DNA of 64,000 nt from Haloarchaeobius sp. HME9146. GTDB taxonomy: Archaea > Halobacteriota > Halobacteria > Halobacteriales > Natrialbaceae. Below the pieces are notes generated by a model. The model made no database searches, was not told where the DNA came from, and worked only from the letters and a program-made list of their open reading frames with translations. The translations under genes were made by a program, and so were the position numbers. Where the stretch lies: positions 620,001-684,000 of the forward strand of contig NZ_JAODVR010000001.1 in assembly GCF_025399835.1 (NCBI RefSeq), given 5' to 3'. Shown piece after piece: positions 27,080 through 35,700 of this stretch. Every line of letters starts with the position of its first letter. Positions within the stretch are counted from its first letter, which is position 1.

Positions 27080-28615
27080 TCAGGGACGGTCGACGCCGGT
27101 GAACTCGAAGCGCGCGCCACCCGACTCGCTCTCCGTGATGGCGACCGACCAGCCGTGGCCCTCGGCGACCTGCGAGACGATGGCGAGACCGAGGCCGGTC
27201 CCGTCGGAACCGGAGTAGCCGGATTCGAGCACCTGCTCCCGGTCGGCTTCGGCGATGCCCGACCCGTCGTCGGCGACGTAGAATCCCTCGGTGTCGGGGC
27301 ACTGGTCGACGGTCACGGTCACGCCCGACCCGCCGTGTTCAACTGAATTTCGGAAGAGGTTCTCGAGCACCTGCGCGAGGCGTGACTCGTCGGCGAGCAG
27401 GTAGCCACAGCCGTCGCCGACCCGGAGGGTCGCGTCCTGCGTGTCGACGCTGCTCCACGCACGGTCGACGGCGACGCCGAGGTCGACGACGGCCGCCTCG
27501 TAGGCGTCGCGGCCCTCGCGGGCGAGCTGGAGCACGTCGGCGACGAGTTCCTCCATCCGGTCCAGCGACTCGTCGATGGCCTCGACGGCGTCGTCGTCGA
27601 CCGCCTCGTGGTCCGTATCGAGTTCGCCGAGATATGCCTGGGCGACCCCGAGCGGGTTACGCAAATCGTGGCTGACTATGCTCGCGAACGTGTCGAGGCG
27701 CTCGTTCTGCCGGCGCAGCGCGACGCGCGTCTCGGTCGCGTTGATGGCGTACGCGATGGTGTCGCCCAGCTCGGCGAGGACGGTGCGCTCGGTCTCGTCG
27801 AGGCCGTCGGAGGCCACCGACCCGAGTGCGACCACCCCGTAGGTCGTGCCCTGGTAGGCGATGGGGACCGCGGCGACCGCCTGCGGCGTCTCCTCGGTCA
27901 TCTCGGCCCAGTCCTCGCAGGCCGCGATGCCGCTCGCGACGGCCACCTCCTCGCCGTCGAGTGCGGTCGGGAGCGGCGTGGCGTCGGCAGGCATCGCGTC
28001 CCGTTCCTCGCCGTCACAGACCACGGCTGCGGTCTCCAGCGTGTCGGAGCCGGGGGTGCCCCACCAGGCGAACGAGTAGCCGCGGTCGCCCGCGAGCTGG
28101 TCGCACACCGTCGTCTCGATCTCGCTCCGGTCGGCGGCCCGGACGAGCGACTGGTTCACGTCCCGGATGACCTCGTTGATACGCGCCTGTCGCTCGGCGC
28201 GGCGGTCGGCTCGCCGGAAGGCGACAGCGCGCTCGACGCGCCCGATGAGGCGCTGGTAGGACTGTTCGGCGGCGGTGCGAGGGACGTACTCGGTGACCCC
28301 GCGGGCGATGGCGGTCTCGGCGATGGCCTCGTTCCCCACGTCGGTGAAGAGGACGAACGGGAGGTCGCCGTCGACCTCGCGGACGGTCTCGAGGAGTTCG
28401 AACGCCCCGACGAACTCGATGCCGTCCGGGCGGGGTATCTCGAAGTTGCTCACGACGCAGTCGATGTCGCCGGTCTCGACGACCCCCCTGGCGTCGGAGA
28501 CGTCGCTGGAGAGGCGGAGGCGCATCTCGTCCGTCTGGTCCTCGATGTGGCGGACGGTCTCGGCTGCGGACTCCAGTCGGTCTACCACCAGCACGTCGAT
28601 GGTCTCCGACTTCAT
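27080..28615 (-). CDS. GAF sensor histidine kinase with degenerate receiver domain
   Basis: 511 residues. Residues 1-125 have a response-regulator fold, but the phosphoacceptor Asp is Asn57 (VVSNFEIP) and the conserved Lys is Arg113 (YVPRTA), so it is a pseudo-receiver. A GAF domain spans about 150-300, HisKA has the phosphorylated His316 (IVSHDLRNPLG), and the ATPase domain has the N-box (ENLFRNSVEHGG), DDGSGI and GTGLGLAI. There are no membrane helices, so the sensor is cytoplasmic. No response regulator is adjacent. It is divergent from the TrmB-like gene, which may be a target or partner (inference). Confidence 0.9.
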   Translation of the reverse strand: MKSETIDVLVVDRLESAAETVRHIEDQTDEMRLRLSSDVSDARGVVETGDIDCVVSNFEIPRPDGIEFVGAFELLETVREVDGDLPFVLFTDVGNEAIAETAIARGVTEYVPRTAAEQSYQRLIGRVERAVAFRRADRRAERQARINEVIRDVNQSLVRAADRSEIETTVCDQLAGDRGYSFAWWGTPGSDTLETAAVVCDGEERDAMPADATPLPTALDGEEVAVASGIAACEDWAEMTEETPQAVAAVPIAYQGTTYGVVALGSVASDGLDETERTVLAELGDTIAYAINATETRVALRRQNERLDTFASIVSHDLRNPLGVAQAYLGELDTDHEAVDDDAVEAIDESLDRMEELVADVLQLAREGRDAYEAAVVDLGVAVDRAWSSVDTQDATLRVGDGCGYLLADESRLAQVLENLFRNSVEHGGSGVTVTVDQCPDTEGFYVADDGSGIAEADREQVLESGYSGSDGTGLGLAIVSQVAEGHGWSVAITESESGGARFEFTGVDRP

Positions 28616-28691
28616 TACCCACCTCGATGCGAGGGGTCGGTAAAAGCGTTCGGCCCACGCGTTTTATCTGATTGCCCGCCCCTTCCGGGGT

Positions 28692-29432
28692 ATGGATGGG
28701 ATGGTCACCGTCGAGCACGGTCGCGAGGCGGCACTCGACAGACTTGCAGACCACGTCGACGCGGCCGACCGTGAGGTGATCTTGCTCACGTCGGCGGGCG
28801 TCGTCGAAGCGCTCGAAGCGGAACTCGTCGCCGCCCGCGAGCGTGGCGTGCTCGTGGCGGTGCTGTTCGCCGGCGGCGAGCAACTCGAACCGGCGGTGCT
28901 GGAGCAGATGACGAGCGTCGCCCGCCGCTGGGACACCGCCGAAGGCGGCCTGAACATCGCCGCCTTCGACGGCGAGGCGTCGATGGTCGCCGGCCCCGGC
29001 GCGCTCACGACCGACAAGGGGCTGCGAACCGTCTTCCTCGCCGACCAGTTCTTCGAGGGCCTCGCGTTCAGCGCGTGCTTCGGGAACTTCTGGCCCGTCG
29101 CCGAGGACCTGTACACCGCCGACCCGGAACCACTGCCGCGGACGTTCGTGAGCCTCCGCCACGCCGCCTGTACGGCGGCCCTGCACCTCCGGGCGGGGCG
29201 GACGCTCACGGCGACCGTCGAAGCTATCGAGACCGAGACCGGCGAACAGCGCACGCTCTCGGGGCAGGTCATCAACGCCAGACAGAGCATCGTCACCCCC
29301 ATCACGGCCTCGTTCCCGCTGGAGAACAGCCTCATCCTCTCCTCGCCGTTCGGCCGGGTCAGCGTCGGCGGCGAGGGCGCGTTCTTCGAGGACTACGGCG
29401 CGAGCGAGGTCAAACTCACGCGCCGCGAGTGA
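28692..29432 (+). CDS. TrmB-type effector domain protein without HTH
   Basis: 246 residues. The first half (REVILLTSAGVVEALEAELVAARERGVLVAVLF) is the PLD-like segment found after the HTH in haloarchaeal TrmB regulators. The second half (GGLNIAAFDGEASMVAGPG... TDKGLRTVFLADQFFEGLAFSACFGNFWPVAEDL) continues the TrmB C-terminal region that binds sugars or other ligands. The usual N-terminal winged helix is missing, since the frame begins directly with the effector part. It may be a ligand-binding partner for a full TrmB protein. M1 or M4 could be the start. Confidence 0.72.
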   Translation: MDGMVTVEHGREAALDRLADHVDAADREVILLTSAGVVEALEAELVAARERGVLVAVLFAGGEQLEPAVLEQMTSVARRWDTAEGGLNIAAFDGEASMVAGPGALTTDKGLRTVFLADQFFEGLAFSACFGNFWPVAEDLYTADPEPLPRTFVSLRHAACTAALHLRAGRTLTATVEAIETETGEQRTLSGQVINARQSIVTPITASFPLENSLILSSPFGRVSVGGEGAFFEDYGASEVKLTRRE

Positions 29433-29448
29433 GCTACTCCTCACGGGT

Positions 29449-29498
29449 CGCTTCGCTCCCCGTTCTGGATTGGAGATTCTCACTCCGTTCGAATCTCC
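29449..29498. terminator. Hairpins between convergent genes
   Basis: ACGGG...CCCGT (about 29448-29463) and GGAGATT...AATCTCC (29472-29498) form two hairpins in the short gap between the TrmB-like gene and the opposite-strand rlmE gene. They are candidates for bidirectional transcript ends; no long T tract is seen. Confidence 0.35.
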
Positions 29499-30281
29499 CT
29501 ACTCTTCGTCGACCGGCTTCGCGAAACCGAAGCGTGGCTTCAGCCCGGTCACCTCGATGTCGAGCTCGTCGCCCGTCTCGACGCCCTCGACGAACAGCGT
29601 GTAGCCCTCGACCTTCGCGATACCGTCGCCCTCGCTGCCCACGTCCTCGATGGTCACGGAGAGCACGTCGCCCTCGCGGACCGGCGCGGTCAGGCGGTGC
29701 TTGGCGATGAGGTACGTCTCGGAGGACTCGTCACGCGAGGCCTTCGGGGTCGTGGTGCGGACGTACTGGAACTCCTTCTCCATGTCCTTCCGGAGGTCGT
29801 CCACGTCGGGGCCCTGGAACACCTTCACGGCGAAGTCGCCGCCGGTGTCGAGCACGTCGAGTGCGGTCTCGAACGCCTGCCGGGCGAGGTACACCGACCG
29901 GGCGTGGTCGAGGTTGTACTCGCCGGTCATGTTCGGTGCCATGTCCGAGATGACCACGTCGACCTCGCCGCCGGCGAGTTCCTTGACGCGCTCTTTCGTG
30001 TCGTCCTCGGTCATGTCGCCCTTGATGGTCTCTATCTCGGCGTCGTACTCGTCGCCGAAGCCCTTGATACGCTGGAAGTCCACGCCGATGACCTTCCCAC
30101 CCTCGCCGACCTCCTCGGCGGCGACCTGTATCCAGCCGCCGGGGGCCGCACCCAGGTCGACCACCGTGTTGCCGGGGCCGAACAGGCCCTCTCGCTGGTC
30201 GAGCTGCTTGAGCTTGAAGGACGCTCGTGTCCGGTAGCCCTGCTGTTTCGCCCTGTTGTACCATTGGTCCTTGCGCGCCAT
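29499..30281 (-). CDS. rlmE: 23S rRNA 2'-O-methyltransferase RlmE with TRAM domain
   Basis: 260 residues. The N-terminal FtsJ/RrmJ domain has the KDKE residues in place: Lys in ASFKLKQLD, SAM loop VVDLGAAPGGW, Asp in VVISDMAPN, Lys in FAVKVFQG, and Glu in SSETYLIAK. The C-terminal 60 residues (REGDVLSVTIEDVGSEGDGIAKVEGYTLFV) are a TRAM RNA-binding domain, a fusion common in haloarchaea. It methylates the ribose of a uridine in 23S rRNA. It runs convergent to the TrmB-like gene. Confidence 0.94.
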   Translation of the reverse strand: MARKDQWYNRAKQQGYRTRASFKLKQLDQREGLFGPGNTVVDLGAAPGGWIQVAAEEVGEGGKVIGVDFQRIKGFGDEYDAEIETIKGDMTEDDTKERVKELAGGEVDVVISDMAPNMTGEYNLDHARSVYLARQAFETALDVLDTGGDFAVKVFQGPDVDDLRKDMEKEFQYVRTTTPKASRDESSETYLIAKHRLTAPVREGDVLSVTIEDVGSEGDGIAKVEGYTLFVEGVETGDELDIEVTGLKPRFGFAKPVDEE

Positions 30282-30421
30282 AGTCGATTGCTGGTAGATA
30301 TCGGGCCGAGTCGGTTAGGGGTGTCGCATCGCGTTCGACAGGCTCTGTGAGAGGTTCACGCGGTGGGTCGGGCCGTCGTTCTCGACCGGAAGCGAAGGGG
30401 TCCGGATGGGTCGGAGAGGGG

Positions 30422-31669
30422 TCAGCGACGGCGGCCGAGCAGGGCGAGACAGGTCAGTGCGACGAGTGCGCCCAGGAGGGTGAAGCCGGGAACCTCGTCG
30501 GTCTGCGGGTTGTCGGAAGCGCTCGCCGTCTCCGGAAACGGGGTGGTCGGCCCGATAGGGGTCGGCGTGGTGTTGATGGCGGTCGTGGTGGTCGGCGTCG
30601 ATGCTGTGCTGGTCGTCGCCGTCGTGGTCGTCTCGGAGCGTGTCGTGGTGGTCACTGCGGGAACGACGAACCGTTCCTCGTGGACGGGAACCCGCGTCCC
30701 GTTCCGCTGGACCACCTGTACCTTCGCGACGACCGTCGTGTTCGGCTCGATGTGGGAGATGTCGACCGGCAGCCGATACTGGTCGACGTACCGGCTCTCG
30801 TCGGACGCCTGGGAAGTGATCGCCTCGTGCCACGGGACGACCGTCGCGGGCCAGATGGTCGGGCCGGTCTCGTTCGTTCCCGTCCCCAGCAACCGCACTC
30901 GGAACCGTTCGCCGGGGGAGACCCCTGCCATCTGCACCGTCAACTGTGCGGTGGTTCGGGTGACTGTCGATGACACGGTCTGTACGGCGAGACAGTTCGT
31001 TCTGAAGAACTGGGCTGGGGTCTCTCCGCTCGACTCCTCGAACGCGAGAGTCACGCCCCACTGGTCGGAACAGTCGATGCCGTGACTGTTGCGGATATCA
31101 GTTCCCTCGTCGATGTCGACGGTTTCGAGGTCGACGACCTGGTAGTACGTCTCGTTCTCGGGTCCGGGAACCAGCACGGTTGCTGCCGGGTCGGTCACGA
31201 CGATTCTGTCGTACATGTGGTCGGTATCCTGTGGGATGCTCTCGCCCCGGTAGAGACGCTGGACCGGGTTACTGTGGCTGGCGTAGAACGTCGCGTTGGT
31301 CTCGTTCACGAACCGGTGGAACCGGGTCGTGAGGTTCGACCCGTCGTAGCCTGCGAGGGTCGACCGGAGGCCGGGTGCCTCGAACCGGATTACGACGGTG
31401 TCGTCGACGCTCACCATGTTGTCCGTGACGAGCGTTCCGTTCTCCTCGGCACGCCGTATCGCGGCGTAGGAGTCCAGCGATTCCCGTTCGAGTGACGTCC
31501 GGAGGATGGTGACGTTGCTGGCAGTGAGCGTGCTGTTCTCCGGGTCGGCCGTCGCCGCTTCAGACCGGTCGAGCTCGACAGCAGGGGACGGCCCTGCCGA
31601 CCCGACCACTGCGACCGGGATGGCGAGGACGAGGAGGGCAGTGACGAGGAGGGCGCGGGGGACGTTCAC
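30422..31669 (-). CDS. PGF-CTERM surface glycoprotein
   Basis: 415 residues: a Sec-type signal peptide (VPRALLVTALLVLAIPVAVVGSA), a beta-rich extracellular region with many N-x-S/T sequons (about 50-330), a Thr-rich stalk (TTTTATTSTASTPTTTT, about 345-375), and the PGF-CTERM tail (PGF at 394-396, hydrophobic helix, RRR). Such tails are processed by archaeosortase A and replaced by a lipid anchor. The domain type was not recognised beyond its similarity in style to other haloarchaeal surface proteins. It is divergent from a Tat lipoprotein gene. Confidence 0.8.
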   Translation of the reverse strand: MNVPRALLVTALLVLAIPVAVVGSAGPSPAVELDRSEAATADPENSTLTASNVTILRTSLERESLDSYAAIRRAEENGTLVTDNMVSVDDTVVIRFEAPGLRSTLAGYDGSNLTTRFHRFVNETNATFYASHSNPVQRLYRGESIPQDTDHMYDRIVVTDPAATVLVPGPENETYYQVVDLETVDIDEGTDIRNSHGIDCSDQWGVTLAFEESSGETPAQFFRTNCLAVQTVSSTVTRTTAQLTVQMAGVSPGERFRVRLLGTGTNETGPTIWPATVVPWHEAITSQASDESRYVDQYRLPVDISHIEPNTTVVAKVQVVQRNGTRVPVHEERFVVPAVTTTTRSETTTTATTSTASTPTTTTAINTTPTPIGPTTPFPETASASDNPQTDEVPGFTLLGALVALTCLALLGRRR

Positions 31670-31882
31670 AGTCTGGGGTTATCGTCCACCTGTGAATTAA
31701 CTGGGCATGAATGGTCTTGGGCAGGCGTCGAAACGGGCTGCACTCGTGCGGAGGTGACGGGGTCGGGCGAGCCGAACTGGTGTCAGCACTATGGAAGAGG
31801 TGCGTCGGCCTGGTCACCTGCTGGTGAAAATAATGTGCCTGAAACGTGCGATTTATGCATCTCTCACACGAGCGACCTAGCC

Positions 31883-32473
31883 ATGGACCGGTCAAGGAGC
31901 CAACAACAACTACGGGAATCTGGTTCTCTCGGGGGAGTGGACCGGGTCTCACGACGCTCACTGTTGAGCGCCACCGTGGGTGCGGTCATCGCCACGGCAG
32001 GGTGCATGAACGGCTCGTCGACATCATCGACGACAGAATCACGCGACGAACCGACGGCGTCACTCACCACAGCGGCGCAGGGACGAACGCAGACGGAAAC
32101 GGGCGCACCAACTGCCGCCTCGACAGCCGACGCGGTACGGATATTCCGGTCCAATCTCCGGTCTGCAGAGATCGATGTCGAGTCGCTCACCTACGACGAT
32201 GCGACGAACCGCGTCGAATTATCGTACGTGAGTGCCGAGCCTGGCTCCCGGGAGACTGTCACGACCGAGGTCGGTATCATCACCGCCGAGTTCTACAATA
32301 CCATCGCCGCTGGACTCCGAGCGCAACGACTCGATTCGACGATCATCGGACCGGAAGGGACGGACCAGCTCAGGTGGTATGCCGAGCGTGAATGGTTCAC
32401 GGAGTTCCAGGATGGCAAGATATCGGAGGATGAACTGATATTGCGTGTCATCGAGACCGTCGAACAGGTTTGA
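31883..32473 (+). CDS. Tat lipoprotein of unknown function
   Basis: 196 residues from the ATG at 31883. VSRRSLLSATVGAVIATAGC gives a twin-arginine motif and lipobox, followed by a Ser/Thr-rich linker (about 45-85) and a compact domain of about 110 residues with no recognised family. TTTATGC (31852-31858) lies 24 nt upstream and supports this start over ATGs further up. The codon choice looks less GC-rich than that of its neighbours. Confidence 0.72.
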   Translation: MDRSRSQQQLRESGSLGGVDRVSRRSLLSATVGAVIATAGCMNGSSTSSTTESRDEPTASLTTAAQGRTQTETGAPTAASTADAVRIFRSNLRSAEIDVESLTYDDATNRVELSYVSAEPGSRETVTTEVGIITAEFYNTIAAGLRAQRLDSTIIGPEGTDQLRWYAEREWFTEFQDGKISEDELILRVIETVEQV

Positions 32474-32718
32474 GGTCCTTCCCGTATCGATTGAACCTGC
32501 TCCTGAGTCGCGCTGGAGATGCACACTGTTCCTGTTTCTGACTATTCGATTAGCACATCACCAATGGTGACACAATCGCGGTTGGTGGCCTGTTGGCGCG
32601 GGTTCACGGTGCCTACCGCTACGTAACCAGTACTTATAATCTCTGAAAAAAGAAGGTATATCTTGCCAATATGTTCAATGGGGCAACATTTAAGTGACAG
32701 TGGTTTAATCTGTCGGCC
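32474..32718. promoter_or_regulatory. Upstream region of the surface-assembly operon
   Basis: This is a 245-bp AT-richer region. ACATTTAAGTG (about 32686-32696) ends 22 nt before the ATG at 32719 and fits a leaderless promoter. A second TATA-like ACTTATAAT lies at about 32631-32639 and could serve a longer transcript. CACCAATGGTG (32569-32579) is a perfect palindrome that could bind a regulator. Confidence 0.5.
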
Positions 32719-35700
32719 ATGCGGACTGATGGGAAATGGGTAATTAAACTCACTGTGTCACTACTGCTTCTGGCCGTGGTGGCTGGGGCCCTGTCGGGTG
32801 GGGTTGCCGCCACGCCAGGTGACAACGTCACCACGGGTGGGGACACAGTGGACGATGAGAACAGTTCGGTCTACTCAGCGACGACAGCTGGGTCCGATAC
32901 TGATGGAGCACAGCTTATGGATAGCGACGACTCGTGTTGCGACGACCCCGAAGTCGCGGTGACGGTCGTCCCGACCGGGTCGTCGTTTTCGAGTGACGAG
33001 ACGATGACCATCTACGTGGGTGCGTACAACGACACGACGCCCGTACCCACGGCGGTCGCCAACGAGAACATCAACGTCACCGTCACGCGACCCGACGGGA
33101 CGACGACGAACTACTCGGTGACGACCGATTCGGACGGGAAAGCACAGGTCGACTACGACCTCTCGGCCGACAGCCAGAACGGCACGTACTCGGTCACCGT
33201 CTCTCGCGACGGTAGCTCCGAAACTGCGACGGTGAACCCGGACGTCGGTCCGGCAGTCACCGCTGCAGAACGGGACTACGAGGACGTCCTGACCAACGAG
33301 ACGACCGACGTGACGTTCCTCGTTCGGAACGGTGGGAACGGGAGTGCTGACACTCAGCTCAACGTCACCATCACGGACCCCACTGGGAGCGTCGTCGAGA
33401 CACGGCAGGTCCGAACGGATTCGGATGGCTTCGTGAACGTCTCCGTGACGCCCTCGCAGCAGGGCCAGTACGAGGTGACCGCCAGTCTGGTCGATTCCGG
33501 GTCGAGTGCCAGCCAGACCTTCGATGCACACCAGGTCGTCCTTCGCACCACTTACGAACTCGGCCGGGGTGCCGAGAACGAGACGTTCGTCTACGGCGGA
33601 TATCTCAAGGACCAGAACGGGCTCTTGCAGAACGAACCGGTCACCGTCGAGATATACAACAGCACCACGACCGTCGAGAACATCAGCACGACCACCGGGA
33701 GCAACGGGTTCTTCCTCGTCGAATCCGAGATCAACAGTTCCGACTGGTACGACGTCGATGTCACGGTCAACGGGACCACCATCCGGGACAGTATCGACGT
33801 CGAAGACCCGTACCCCGGTAGTAGCGGCGGTGGTGGCAGCGCCGATGTCACGATCACTGCATCGCCCCGGGACTACGACGTCGCACCGGGGTCGAACGCG
33901 ACGTTCGACATCGAAGCCACGGAGAACGGCTCTGCCATCGCCAACGAGCAGGTGCCGGTGTTCGTCCGGCTCGACTACGACGGCGCACCGCTGCTGTCGA
34001 CGACCGTTACGACCGACGAGAACGGTGCCGCAGTCGTCGACGTCCCGATTCCGGCAGGGATCGCCGGTGAGGCCGACATCGATGGCGAAGTCGCCATCAC
34101 GCACAACAACACGACTGCGACCGACAGCCTGTACGGCGACATACAGAAGTACGACTTCAACTTCGACTTCGATTACAGTGCGCAGGTCGGGTCGACGGCG
34201 ACCTTCGGCGTTGACGTGACTGCTATCGACGGCACCAGTAGTGTCGAGAACCTGCCGATCCAGTACAACGCACTCTACGACGGCAACGGGTTCGAGTCCT
34301 ACGCCACGGGGCAACTGGTCACCAACCAGACCGGGAGTGCCACGGAGGCGGTGTACGTTCCCCGTACTCTGGAGCCGTACCGTGCCGTCGTCCCCTTCTC
34401 TCAGAACGAGAACGCGAGAGACGCGAGTCTCTACTACGTGAACATGTTCGAGTTCCCGGGGACGCTGGCGATCGAAGGCGTGTCCGAGGACCAATACGGC
34501 AATCCCGTCGTGAAGCCGGGCGAGCAGATGACGCTCAACTTCACGACGCCCAATGGGTCGGCTGCCTCGGGTATCGCGTTCACCGATATCGAACACAACA
34601 GCTCCGAGAGCTACGTCGACGTGTCGCTCGGGACCGACATCAGTACCGGCTCGGACGCGACCCTGACGATTCCGGAGTACGCGGCCGATGACTCCTACGT
34701 CAGTGTGACGGTCTGGACCGCGGATTCACAGGGCCGGTTCTACACCGACGAAGTCTACTTCGAGATCAACTCGTCGGCGGACGACGGGCCGATCGACGCC
34801 TCCCTCACGTCGTCGACGGACACCGTCGAAGCCGGGAACAGCTTCACCCTGGACGCGACAGCCAACCAGTCCGTCCAGGAGTACCGCTGGGACTTCGACA
34901 GCGATGGGGCGGTCGACCGGACCACGACGAGTTCGACGGTCTCCATCGTGGCCGATACCCTCGGTGACAACACGATCACGGTCACGGCGGTCGGCACCGA
35001 CGGCGACACCGCCTCGGCGACGACGCAGGTCACCGTGACCGACACGACGGCACCGACCGTCGCCCTGACCGGGCCGGAGACGGTCGTCGTCGGCGAATCC
35101 GTGGCGTTCAACGCGAGCAACAGCACGGACAACAGCGACATCGACTCCTACGCCTGGGAGGTCACGAACGACACCGGGACGGTCACCACGCAGACGACCA
35201 ACACGAGCACCACCTCGCTCTCGTTCCCCGCGACCGGGGACTACACGGTCTCGATGACGGCGACCGACCTGGCCGGGAACACGAACACGACGACCCAGCA
35301 GGTCACGGTCGTCGCCGGTGCGAACCTCGAGACGACGGTCACCGTCACCGATGCCCAGTACACGGAGAACGTGACGGCGACCATCACGGTGACCAACACC
35401 GGCAACGAACAGGTCACCGCTCCGTTCACGATCGCCTACGATTACACGGGTAGCCAGCACGCGAGCGGAACCACCGCCAGTGCGGCTGGCAACCTCTCCA
35501 TCGACACGACCATCGCGGGTAACAGCTCGATTCAGCGGACGGTCAACATCACCGACTGGGTCCGGCAGAACCGCATCACCGGCGACGTCGTCGTCACTGC
35601 GAACGCAGACCCCGACGACAACGTCTCCGAAGCACGGACCGAAGACAACGTCGACACCGGCGAGTTGACCATCACCTACGCCGACCTGGAGACGTCGGTC

